Shown in pieces: positions 43,507-53,353 of a stretch of DNA of 64,000 nt. The notes under the pieces were generated by a model. It was not told the origin of the DNA and did no database searches. It worked only from the letters and a program-made list of their open reading frames with translations. Source of the stretch: Mayamaea pseudoterrestris (taxonomy: Eukaryota; Bacillariophyta; Bacillariophyceae; Sellaphorales; Sellaphoraceae); NCBI GenBank assembly GCA_027923505.1, contig BROI01000008.1, forward strand, positions 558,001-622,000, written 5' to 3'. A program made the translations under genes and the position numbers. How positions within the stretch are numbered: position 1 is the stretch's first letter; each line of letters starts with the position of its first letter.

Positions 43507-43866
43507 CCTGCCCAGTTAAAGTGTAGCAAAGAACTACATTATCTTTCTTTTCGGCTCGCATACTCGCTACTTCTCACGGCATGTACATTAGTCTTTCGAG
43601 TGAGCTCACCTCGACTTTAAATGAGATTTTGTTTCCACATGCTTCAACTGCAAATAGGGTCAGTTGTGACCTCGAGAATTAAACTTTCATAATTGGAACA
43701 AATAGCGCATTCGGAGAACGATAAGTCTCGTTAAGAAGCTAATCTCTTTCGCCAAAGACGGTTAAGAGCTGAGAAATCGTACCCTCGAGACAGATGGCGC
43801 GACTAAAGTATAAAAGAATTACCTAGACGGAGCATTTGAACTCATAGTTTAAAAAATTCGAATATG
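43507..43866. other. Convergent intergenic region
   Basis: About 360 bp between two 3' ends. It should hold both polyadenylation regions. Nothing else is seen. Confidence 0.4.
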
Positions 43867-45015
43867 CTAGAGCTTGTCAGCAACAGCGGCCAATGTTGGG
43901 CCAGCTGGCGACACCAGCTTTAAAATACCTGGTAAACCTTCCGTCTCGGCCCGCGTCTCGCCGACATTCAGAATCGCGACAGGGATGCCTCGCTGACAAG
44001 CAGATCGACAGTGACGAAAGGCTGAATGGACCGCCAGCGACGACCCAACTACCAGTAGACCATCACAAGCATCGACGGCGGCCGAAACAAGAGCTACGCG
44101 CGAGGAGCAAACCGTGTCGCCAAAGAAAACAACGTCGGGTTTGATGAAACCGTTGCATCGGTCACAAGACGGAACTTTGAGCTGCTCAAATTCAAGTGAT
44201 ACTTCTGCGTCACCATCGGGTCGCATGACTCCATCGGCTACTTGGCGCTTGGCTTGTTCGAGCCAGTCTCCATTCATGCTTTCCAAGCGAGTATGAAAAT
44301 CGTGTCGATAACTTTTGATGCCGCAGCTCATGCACTTGACACGGCTGATGGAGCCGTGAAGCTCAACCATGCTGCGCGAACCAGCTCGTCGGTGCAAGGA
44401 ATCTACATTCTGCGTCACTAAAGCCAACTGCCGCCGCAGGGAGGTGGAAGACGACCTTGGTGAGGATGAGTACTGTTGCAGTGTGGCGCTATGTTCCGAG
44501 TCGAACTGATCGTCCTCGTCAAAAAACGAAATATGCTCTGGCAACTCCACTCCCAACCGCCCACTTTGCTCGAGTCGCGCCAGCGCCAAATGTCCCTGAT
44601 TCGGTTCCTTCCGTTCCATTGACCTCCATCCTACCATGGATCGTCCCCAGTATCGCTGGCGCTGATATTCAGACGAAGTAAATTGCATGTGAGTCATTGG
44701 CTTGTGACCCTTATGATAACTTCCATTGTGGCCCCTATAGTCGGGAATACCTGATTCCGTCGATAGTCCTGCTCCTGTCAATGTCAAGACGTTTGTTTTG
44801 TCGGACCACCAATCCAGTAGCCGATTGACTTGTTGTTGAACGTGAATTGGGTCTTCCGACAAGATTTCGTTAGGATCCGACGGTGGAGGCGTCATCCAGT
44901 TGTTGTGACGCGCTCTTCCATGCGAGGATAGAGAGACCATGGCTCGCGCCGCCTTGCTTTGTAAGGCTAGCAGAGAGGCCGCTGTTGCTGCCATGGTATA
45001 TGTTTTAGACTGCAT
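43867..45015 (-). CDS. Class II sirtuin (SIRT4-like NAD-dependent deacylase)
   Basis: A 382-residue single-exon protein. All sirtuin landmarks are present: NVLTLTGAGLSTESGIPDYR, LALVTQNVDSLHRRAGS, the catalytic His in MVELHGSISRVKCMSC, the zinc pairs CMSC and CDRC, IKPDVVFFGD, LVVGSSLAVHSAF and VAILNVGETRAE. The order and the DYRG variant fit the SIRT4/class II group, which removes lipoyl, biotinyl or related groups in mitochondria. The N-terminus is rich in Ala/Ser/Arg, as expected for a mitochondrial leader. An acidic and Ser-rich insert of about 40 residues lies before the TQNVD strand. Divergent from the phosphatase-GNAT gene. Confidence 0.9.
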   Translation of the reverse strand: MQSKTYTMAATAASLLALQSKAARAMVSLSSHGRARHNNWMTPPPSDPNEILSEDPIHVQQQVNRLLDWWSDKTNVLTLTGAGLSTESGIPDYRGHNGSYHKGHKPMTHMQFTSSEYQRQRYWGRSMVGWRSMERKEPNQGHLALARLEQSGRLGVELPEHISFFDEDDQFDSEHSATLQQYSSSPRSSSTSLRRQLALVTQNVDSLHRRAGSRSMVELHGSISRVKCMSCGIKSYRHDFHTRLESMNGDWLEQAKRQVADGVMRPDGDAEVSLEFEQLKVPSCDRCNGFIKPDVVFFGDTVCSSRVALVSAAVDACDGLLVVGSSLAVHSAFRHCRSACQRGIPVAILNVGETRAETEGLPGILKLVSPAGPTLAAVADKL

Positions 45016-45500
45016 CAGTGCTTGTGCTGCTTACTTAGCGGCGTGTTGCTTCGGCCTTCGTAGTGTTTGTTGATGGTTGAATCGATAAATCGATATTCAG
45101 CTCACGTCGGTATACTGGCGGTGAACGTTCACTTTCGCCGTAGACTTGTTACCTGATTAGATCGTTTACTGACACAAATGTTTATCTACTGTTAATACCA
45201 AGAAATGATCACGTAAATAGCATCAGATAGCGCAGCGTCGGAAGGTCGCTCAGTCTTCAAAATGGCAGCATGACAAACTGAAACGTCGCGATGTGCAATG
45301 TCACAGCACGACTCCAAAGACGTCATCCGTTTTTCGCTCATTGTTTTTCTTTTCCACATCCATCCATCACAAACCACAGCAAACATCCAGTTACTGATTT
45401 CTGGCCGCCCCAATCAGCCTCTGACCAAACAAACATTTGACCTACGGATTGCAACACTATAAGGCAAAATACTAGACTGTGTGCCCCGGAAATTAAACTC
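45016..45500. other. Divergent promoter interval
   Basis: About 485 bp between the sirtuin and the phosphatase-GNAT start codons. Only short frames are present. I see no copy of the GTACCGTTACGAC motif in it. Confidence 0.4.
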
Positions 45501-47078
45501 ATGGCATCCAAGAACAATGATGCGTCCGACGCGCACGCCGTTCGAAACAGCCTCAAGGTTTTGCTCGTGCGACACGCCGAGTCTCAAAACAATGAAATTT
45601 ATCGCAACGCTAGATATATATATCGAGGAGGCACCAAAGACTTTGACTTGCAGGGCTGGACTAGCTACGTGGACGCGCATCGATCAGCGGACCCAGGGTT
45701 GAGCGAGATTGGAGTCGAGCAAGCCGATCGATTAGCGGAATACTTGGTTCCATACCTGCAGACGCATGCGGCATCACCCGTGTCTGTAGTCTGTTCGCCC
45801 ATGCGACGGACTTTGGAGACAATACGTCCGGCCATACAGAAGCTGCTAACAAAGAGTAGCAATGAAGGAGGTGCAGGCACTCGGCTGGTGCCTCAAATGC
45901 TTGTCAATGCCTTTTACTTTGAGAGTGAAGGTTGTCATACCAAGGACAAGGCCGAATGTGGCATGACTCCGGCACAGATACGGTCTACTCTCATGGAAGC
46001 AAGCATTATGCAAAATGCGGATGACGCGCGAGTTGATTCATGCGACAATTCAATGTCACCCAACTACAACGACGACGACGACTCAGCTCCATGCGACTGG
46101 CTTAGGTTTACCGGCTTTTCCGATGCATCCAAAGGCTGGTACGCTCATGGGAAGGCAGCCGAAACGCGCGCCGAAAGCGAAGTACGTGCTGCCAAGTTTT
46201 ACGTCTGGCTTCTGGAGCATTTGGATCAACAACTTCAGCACGTGGGCAGGATCGAATTGAATGACACGATGTCCAATGATGCATTATCATTGTCACCCGC
46301 GCAACAGCAGCAAGCAGGTCGTAGAAACAGACGAACGACTGTGCTCGTCGGTCATGGAGATTTCATGTCGCTAGTACTTAAGCGAATCGTTGCTGGGTTT
46401 GGCCATGCCGTCGAGACGGAAGGTATTCCGCATCGGTCAGCTTTTGTTCACTTTAACACTGGGATTACGGAGTTGGAATATTTTGGAAAAGGCCGCTTTC
46501 TACTAATGGGCCAAAATCATACACCACAGTTTAAAGTCGATGAATATGACCGCTTGCGCACGGGCGGGAGCTTGAAAGATGGATGGAGCTATTTGATGCC
46601 CAACGACAAATTTTTGCTGGACGCCGAAGTCTCCGTTTCATTTTCGGATGAACTGGAAGGTCATGTCATTGAACAGGCAACAGCTCTGAAAGCACTATAT
46701 TTGTCAAGTGAAGCTTCCGATAGATTCCACGCTGATAATATGCGCTATTCCGTGGAGCACCAGGACGACGCACTGGCTTCCGAGCGCAGTAGTCAGGTGA
46801 AGCATTTTATCGTCAAACACGGCCTGCAAGTTGTTGGAGTGGCCAGCTACAGCGAAGCTACCGGACGACTTTTTGATGTTGCTGTGCGGCCATCAGCGGA
46901 ACACAAGGTGAGCGAGACTTTATTTGATGCGGTCAAGCAGTATTCTAAAACGCTTGGTCGATCAAGCAGTCTTCTCATCACGCCAAGGTCAACAGATAAT
47001 AAGAAACTTTTTGAGAGGATGGGATTTGAGGAACTGGGAGACAATGCCAGCTCTGATACAATGCAACTAAAGCATTAG
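45501..47078 (+). CDS. Histidine phosphatase fused to a GNAT acetyltransferase-like domain
   Basis: A 525-residue single-exon protein. The N-terminal domain is a phosphoglycerate-mutase-type histidine phosphatase: VLLVRHAESQNNEIYRNARY with the catalytic His, GLSEIGVEQADRLAEYL, VVCSPMRRTLETIRPAI, and the second His in VLVGHGDFMSLVLKRIV. After about residue 380 the sequence becomes GNAT-like: VKHFIVKHGLQVVGVASYSE, GRLFDVAVRPSAEHKVSETL, LLITPRSTDNKKLFERMGFE. The last stretch is the usual final helix of an N-acetyltransferase. The V/I-R-P-x-x-x-x-x-G acetyl-CoA loop is weak (RPSAEHKVSETL, no Gly), so acetylation is uncertain. Substrates are unknown. Confidence 0.8.
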   Translation: MASKNNDASDAHAVRNSLKVLLVRHAESQNNEIYRNARYIYRGGTKDFDLQGWTSYVDAHRSADPGLSEIGVEQADRLAEYLVPYLQTHAASPVSVVCSPMRRTLETIRPAIQKLLTKSSNEGGAGTRLVPQMLVNAFYFESEGCHTKDKAECGMTPAQIRSTLMEASIMQNADDARVDSCDNSMSPNYNDDDDSAPCDWLRFTGFSDASKGWYAHGKAAETRAESEVRAAKFYVWLLEHLDQQLQHVGRIELNDTMSNDALSLSPAQQQQAGRRNRRTTVLVGHGDFMSLVLKRIVAGFGHAVETEGIPHRSAFVHFNTGITELEYFGKGRFLLMGQNHTPQFKVDEYDRLRTGGSLKDGWSYLMPNDKFLLDAEVSVSFSDELEGHVIEQATALKALYLSSEASDRFHADNMRYSVEHQDDALASERSSQVKHFIVKHGLQVVGVASYSEATGRLFDVAVRPSAEHKVSETLFDAVKQYSKTLGRSSSLLITPRSTDNKKLFERMGFEELGDNASSDTMQLKH

Positions 47079-47148
47079 TCTTGCTTATCTTAAATTATAC
47101 ATGTACTATGTAGTGCAGTGGATCACTCTCACCACTTTAAGGGATCAG

Positions 47149-49777
47149 TCAGTCAAAGTCATCAACATCGTCGTCGCCTATGATCATCGTTCCGCTGCCA
47201 CTCCGTACCATCAAGCCGCCCGACTCTGACCATGTCGAATCAGAATCGACATCCGATTCACCAGCCAGAAACGTCCCATCGTGCTCATCGGCACTATCAA
47301 CCCGAAGACACTTAAGATTGGGAAGCTCATTTTGGAGTGTAACCAAATGACGCGAATTATCGATACCTCGGCAGCCATAAATGGCCAGCGATTGGAGTTG
47401 AACAAGTCCCGAGAAAAAGCTCAACGCTGTCGAGGTTATTCTCGTATTTGAAAGATTCAAAGTCTTGAGTTTAGTTAGCGCTCCCAAAGCCACGGCACCG
47501 CGATTAGTAATTCTGTTATTCTGAGCAAGGTTCAGCGTTTCCAACTTGTCCAGCTTTGCTAGCTCTCTACAACCAAAATCTCCTACGCCGCCACCACAGA
47601 GCTCAAGGGACTCTGCAACGTGATTAACAATTAGAATCATCACAATCATCCCCAAGCATGCTCGCCATATTGCATCTTACCAAGAGATGTGATGTTAGCA
47701 AGGTGTCCGCATCCTATATCGGTGATCCGCCCAGCAAAGACATCCAGACACTTCAGCTTCTCGAGGTTCCTTAAAGGAAGCAAACCATCATCTGTGACCA
47801 ATCTACAATCCAAGTTCAACACCTCTAGATCAGTCAGTTGAGACAAATGTCCTAGGCCAGCATCCGTGATGTTGCAACAGAAAAGCGATAGGCGCACTAG
47901 CTTGCGAAACTTGGCGATCTTGGCCATTCCCGCATCCGTCAAATCGTTACAATCGGCCATATCAAGAGACAGCAAGTTTGGACACACATCATTATCAGCC
48001 AGGTATGTAATTGCTACATCACCGACATCGCAAGAGTCCAGATTCAATTCCTCAAGTGCAGGAAGTGTCGTAAATCGGAGAAGGTGCGCGTTTGAAACTG
48101 CCGAGTAGCGCAAGTCCAAGACTTTCAAACTCTCGACACGCCCTTGAAAACGGGCCCGCCTGTACATGCAAATTGAAAGACATGCTTGAGAGACAACTTA
48201 TTATCAGTGACACTCACAAACAAAATGTCTGTGACTTACAAGATACCAGGGCAGTACGAAGCGTTTAAGTTTGTCAGATGCATTAATCGTCCGACGGTTG
48301 TCGCCAACGCTGAGCTCGAAATGTTGTTGCACCCATTCATGTCAAGTTGTTCCAAAGCCTGTAATCGCCCAATAAATTCCACGCCAGTGTTGGTGATTGC
48401 ACACCGAGCCACATTCAAGACGCGTAAATTGCGCTCGCGATGCGGTTGGCGAGTGAAATAGTCCATGCCCGCATCAGTGATGCGTCGACACCATCCAAGA
48501 CTCAGTTCCTCCAATGCACTAAGATTCTCAAGACTCTCGAGTCCCTCATCAGTAATGAGATCACAGCGACTAATATCCAATCGACGAAGACTGCACAAGT
48601 CTTCGATTGCTTTCATTGAGCGGTCAGTTAGGCATCGACATCCCCCAAGAAACAAATTTTCGAGACTTAGCAAGTGCGAAATGCTGATCACAGCCTCGTC
48701 CGTCAAACGACGGCAGTTGAAGAGCGAAACAGTATGCAGCGACATTGATGATGAGCAAACCAAAAGTCCGTGTCCGACGAGCGAATGGCAGCTGCCCAAC
48801 CTAACTTCCTTCAGACAATTCAAGCCTGTCAGCTGCAAAAGACCATGATCAGTCAGATGCTGCGACCCTCGAAGATCCAGAACAGCTAAATTTGAAGCTG
48901 CACTTGTTTGCCATCCATTAACCTTACTTTGTAGCTCACAGGGAGGTTGAGTATCCTCCATTGGATGATCTTCATAGGCCGAGACGAATGACGTGTCCGA
49001 GTTCTGCGAAGACTCCTCGATTGAGAGTTTTGGCGACTCAAGAACCAAGTCCTCTATTTCCATCTCGTTCACCGGCGAAGCCGATTGTACAGCGGGCGAA
49101 GAGTGATGGCTTCCATTCGGCGTGTTCCAATTTCTGAGCCATTCATCCGTTACCAGACGGCAATGAGCCAGGTTTAAAGAATGAAGCTCACAATTGCGGA
49201 GGGCGTGTAGCGTAGTCGCATTCAAAGCTGAATGACCGATAAGTGAGTTGACAATATCGTCCACAACTTCTTGAGGTATTCCATGAGGAAGTTCATCGTG
49301 GTAGAGCGTGAGGTTCTTGCAAAGAGTGTTTAAAGCAAGGTTTGCTAGTGACTTCGGCGAGTAAAGTCCGTTAGCCGTCGTGTAGTATTCATCGGCCGTA
49401 TACAGACCGACAATTGTCTCGTCAGGAACCTGAGAGTCAAAGATTGGTTATTACGGGTTAATGGCCTTTAGCTTTATTGAAACGAAGGAAAATCTCAAGA
49501 TACTGCAACATCATGTCATAATAGACCTACCGCAGAAGACACCGAATGGCGTAATGGCCGTCGCACTGATCCATGTACTGCCGTCCGCATGGTGCCACGA
49601 TCTGTTGTCTGGGACTGCAGAAATAGTGGAAGGATGAGACAGCAGCTTCAATAGAACATGGAAATCCGAGTTGACACTCGGCTGAAACTGAAGTTTCGGC
49701 GAGCTTACCCTCGATCCGTTTCTAGCTGGAGCAGCTGATTCACTTTGTCTTTTTGAAGAGCAAGCACTTCCCATCAT
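47149..49777 (-). CDS. Leucine-rich-repeat protein (AMN1/FBXL14 type)
   Basis: Five exons (49777-49709, 49614-49531, 49429-48240, 48159-47681, 47612-47149) in consistent phase give 761 residues. About fifteen cysteine-containing F-box-type leucine-rich repeats run from residue 190: LFNCRRLTDEAVISISHLL, LGGCRCLTDRSMKAI, ISRCDLITDEGLESL, LGWCRRITDAGMDYF, LDMADCNDLTDAGMAKI. An AMN1-like HSALNATTLHALRNC stretch precedes them. No F-box is clear. The N-terminus reads MMGSACSSK; starting at the second Met gives MGSACSSK, a good fit to N-myristoylation with an adjacent palmitoylation Cys. The C-terminus is acidic. Exons 1 and 2 are the least certain part. Confidence 0.8.
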
Positions 49778-50113
49778 CCATGCTAGTCGTGCTTTCCAAG
49801 TCAAGTCTAAAGAGGGCAACACGTTTGACAGGATCGAAAGTCCAAAGGAAGATCTCGCACAGAACTTGGTTGACGCATCAAGCTCTCATCCATCGCGCGC
49901 TCGATGTGACGCCCCATCGTCATTCGTCGACTATTGCCCCACCACGGAAACGACTATATTTGAAACGTCCTTTCATCGCTGCGTTACTCGGAGACAGGCT
50001 CGCTCCCGCAACTCGTTTTCGATCACATTTTCGTCGAGCGAGCAACTTCCGACACGACCAAGCAGTCCTCGCACAAGGCAAGTTAGAGCGTTTACGACGC
50101 TACAACATCAATA
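49778..50113. other. Divergent promoter interval
   Basis: About 335 bp between the leucine-rich-repeat gene and the carbonic-anhydrase-like gene. An open frame crosses it on the plus strand, but its Arg/Ser-rich composition looks non-coding. No recurrent motif is seen. Confidence 0.35.
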
Positions 50114-51721
50114 ATGAGGCGTATACAATTAAAAACAACAATTGGAGCCTTTTTTCTGTGTCAGAGGACTCGAGCAAGGTCATGGAGAGAGATTGTTCCA
50201 CTGCACGACACGGAACTTCCAGACCATCAAGGTCAAGTGTTCCTCGCTGAGCCGGACGCCCTTGTCACACATACTTCTGCGCCTACAATGAAGCCAATTA
50301 CTCTAACTCCAACCAGAGGGCCCACATTATATGTAGAGACTACGGCTTATCCATCTTATCCGTTGCCGCTGCAAACAGCTCCGCCATTGGCCTCTGTCCC
50401 CATGCCAATGGACTTGACTCCAGCACCGACAAACGCCCCATCCACAGCAGCATCGGTGTCACCGACAAACTTATATCCTCCTGTTAATCCTCCACTCGAT
50501 CCGGATCCTTGGTTTTTCAACTATGACACTCGTCGATCAAGCAAGTATGGACCAGGCTATCCGAGCTTGCAGGATATTAATGGCTCGCCCATAATGGGAT
50601 ACAACAATAATGCATGGGGACAAGTGGAGAAACAACCATATTCATATTGGGAAGAATTTACCGATAATGGGTTCGGGCCTTGGCAAGGTGTCTTGCAGAA
50701 TCGAGATATTTTGCGCAACATGTGCGGCCGGGTCGGTATGCAAAGTCCAGTCGATATTCGACCGAGCGGTGGAGCTGTGTGTAGGGAGCACCATGAAATT
50801 CGAACAAGGGTAAGTAGTGGGAGCATACTGTACATATAAGAACGATTGAATTCCCCAGTTCGCTCACGCGTTGATGGATCTGCTTCCCAGCCAGGGGACT
50901 TTCGTTTGAGGACGCCAAGTATCATGAAACAGATTCTGCCCACGAAGCTACGTCTGTTGTACCAGCGACGAAATTGTGCGGACCTCAGTGATCCACATTG
51001 TGCGCAGCCTGATCCTCCTAAAGGTGACTTCCCCAGCGGATGGGGTGGCTTTGCAGATGTGTTGCATGTCGATTTTAAGGTGCCAAGCGAGCACATGTTA
51101 AATGGCGAGCGTTTCGACGGAGAAATGCAGATTGTGCATTTAAATCCGCAAGTCCAGCGTCTAGCAATACAGGTTGCGTTGATAAAGGCAACAAACTCTG
51201 GCTTTAACTACTACTTTGAGCAAGCACTGCAGGCTTTCGAGGAGCAATACCAGGCAGACCAAGCTGAGTGCTTGCAAGGCTTGCAACGTGAACGCAATTT
51301 GAATTCACATGGGAACTATAACTTGACAGATGAATACTATATGAACGCAAGTAATTATACGACCGATGAGCAGAAGTCTGGACGTCGCATGCAAAATTCT
51401 CCTTCCATCGGTGTATGGGACCCGCATCATGAGATGCTGGTGCCAAGCATATATTTTTGGCGGTACGATGGTAGCTTGACAGAGCCTCCATGTGGCGAGT
51501 TTGTTACCTGGTTTATCTCGGACAAGGTGATGAAGATCAGCAAAGACCAACTGCGTCGGATGAAACATGTGCTATTTACGCACATTGACCAGAAATGTGA
51601 GCCGACAAGTGTTCAATTTGACGAAAGCGTTGCACGTCCAGTTCAAGCCACAGCAGGGCGACCAGTGTGGCATTGTACACAAGATGACTTTGCCGCCGAC
51701 ACTGGAATTATTACGTCTTAA
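50114..51721 (+). CDS. Alpha-carbonic-anhydrase-like protein, zinc ligands not conserved
   Basis: Two exons (50114-50809 and 50891-51721, phase 0) give 508 residues. The second acceptor (CTTCCCAG) was chosen because it restores RTRPGDFRLRTP; a nearer AG does not keep frame. A Pro/Thr-rich linker follows a weak leader. The alpha-CA domain starts at about 160 (SYWEEFTDNGFGPWQGV, MQSPVDIRPSGG) and continues with GGFADVLHVDFKVPSEHMLN, GERFDGEMQIVHLN, GSLTEPPCGEFVTWFI. Where the enzyme has three zinc histidines (HFH and ELH), here I read LHVDF and EMQ, so at most one ligand remains. It is probably a non-catalytic relative that may bind a ligand, and is likely secreted. Confidence 0.8.
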
Positions 51722-51761
51722 AGTACTGATGTTATTGGCGACTGTGTTAAATCTCCAACTC

Positions 51762-52964
51762 TCATTTCTTCTTTTGTAGCTTGTCAAGGACGGGGCCTGC
51801 GCGTTTGTTCTTACCCAGAACAACAACTTTCTCCAAAGCCAAGTCCACTATAGCGACACGATGTATATCCCCATCCACCACGACGGTGCTTACCAAAGCT
51901 AGCTTTGCCGCCGTGTTGAGTCCTCTCACGAAACCGGAAACATCGTAGGCCGACAACAATGCGAGCTGATTGGCACTTTCGCTGCATTCGATGCGCAGGC
52001 CAGCAAACGCATGGCATTCTTCCCTGGACGCATTGTAAAGCAAGAAATCGCTTCCAAACTTTGCGCCGCATGAAACTTCTAGTGTTTCTGCTTGATACAA
52101 GAGTTGGACAACCGCGTTCGCCGTAATATTGTAAATAGAGTCGTTGCTAATGGGCTGAAGTTGCCCAAGCGACCACGATTTTTCCTCATAAGCCACTCCA
52201 ATTGGATTGCTAACATTTACAGTACTAGGCTGAGCAAGTTTCGGCTGCATCCTCGTCCATGCTTCAGGATTTAAAATGTATGGCATAGTTCGCATATCTT
52301 CTGAAGCTCGAACATGTTCTGCCGACGCCATGTTTTGTTTGAGCAGCGACGCCCATTTCCTGGACAGTTCCTCGTCATACACGACGTTTAGTTTGGAAGC
52401 CACTGGATATCCAGGTAGCAATCCCTGCAGTGCCGCCTGCCTTGCGCTTGCAGGTGCGAGTGCCACTGGTGGTACCCCATCACGCAGCCCTTTCAACTCG
52501 GTGAGCTCATCAGCCATGAGTTTATGGTCAACATCGAGTTGAAAGTATTTCTCATTGTTCGCAAGCTCAGTTTTCAAGCAAGACGTTGACCTTTGATTGC
52601 TTTTTGCTTGCTTTTTACGTTCCTTTTTAAGATTGGCAGCCTCAAGTCTTGCTTGCTTCTTTTCGAAACTTGTCATTCGTCGTTCCAGACCAGTCTCATC
52701 ATCAATCACCGTGTACTTTACAAGTGGTTGTCGTGGAAGGCTGATACTACCCGCATTGTTGCTCTTGTCCACTGCTGCCGCAGTGCCGCCGTCTAGTTGC
52801 GTCTGTTGAAGAGCGCATTTGACAGTGTGACTACTTGGTCGAACACGACGAACGAGGCCTATGTAGGTTGGCGGAAAGCGATTAGCAGCGAGTCTTCTTG
52901 ACAAAGAAGCCGAGTAAATTATGGCTGACGAAGATATGATTGACTTATCAACGTTGTTTGACAT
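51762..52964 (-). CDS. SEN34: tRNA-splicing endonuclease subunit SEN34
   Basis: A 400-residue protein with an early Lys/Arg-rich coiled region and a C-terminal tRNA-intron endonuclease domain: AKFGSDFLLYNASREECHAF, then AGLRIECS and LNTAAKLALVSTVVVDGD, ending in VVLGKNKRAGPVLDKL. The Tyr of FLLY, the His of ECHAF and the Lys of AAKLAL fall in the order of the catalytic Tyr-His-Lys triad, which SEN34 contributes at the 3' splice site of tRNA precursors. SEN34 acts in a four-subunit nuclear complex. The start at 52964 lies about 120 bp from the edge of a retrotransposon that sits in its upstream region. Confidence 0.85.
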   Translation of the reverse strand: MSNNVDKSIISSSAIIYSASLSRRLAANRFPPTYIGLVRRVRPSSHTVKCALQQTQLDGGTAAAVDKSNNAGSISLPRQPLVKYTVIDDETGLERRMTSFEKKQARLEAANLKKERKKQAKSNQRSTSCLKTELANNEKYFQLDVDHKLMADELTELKGLRDGVPPVALAPASARQAALQGLLPGYPVASKLNVVYDEELSRKWASLLKQNMASAEHVRASEDMRTMPYILNPEAWTRMQPKLAQPSTVNVSNPIGVAYEEKSWSLGQLQPISNDSIYNITANAVVQLLYQAETLEVSCGAKFGSDFLLYNASREECHAFAGLRIECSESANQLALLSAYDVSGFVRGLNTAAKLALVSTVVVDGDIHRVAIVDLALEKVVVLGKNKRAGPVLDKLQKKK

Positions 52965-53085
52965 GATACTGTGAACAGAAAAAGGTGGATGATGCGAAAC
53001 TCGAGTGAGTGATGATGCTCATTCAAATTTTGTTGTCGAGAGTGGAAACGATGTCGGTTCGGGACTCAGGACGACGTCCATCAAC

Positions 53086-53353
53086 TGTTGATGCCTCTAT
53101 GGGGAGACACTAGGAATGATCAAAACGATTGACGTGAATTATTATGAGCGGCAATTGTCGCACTGCCTGCCGAGTTCTATCGCTACTTGTGACCGGTGGG
53201 AACCTCGGTTGGCTCGCTGATCTAACCGGCTGTCGCTGAGGCATAACTAAAACACATGTGCTAGGCAACGGTGGAGGCTTCACTTAGGTGGAAGCCGAGC
53301 CAGTGCAGCTTCCTTGGATACCGGATAAGGAACCCGGAAGTGGAGTATCAACA
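53086..53353 (-). repeat. LTR, left copy (3' LTR of the element)
   Basis: A 268 bp long terminal repeat that matches 58644-58911 along its length. In element orientation it is the 3' LTR. The end of pol runs into it. Confidence 0.95.

Noticed and set aside
49753-50250. Plus-strand frame of 165 codons before the carbonic-anhydrase-like gene
   Set aside because: It is Arg/Ser/His-rich, overlaps exon 1 of the leucine-rich-repeat gene and shows no domain; the frame at 50114 continues into recognisable protein instead.
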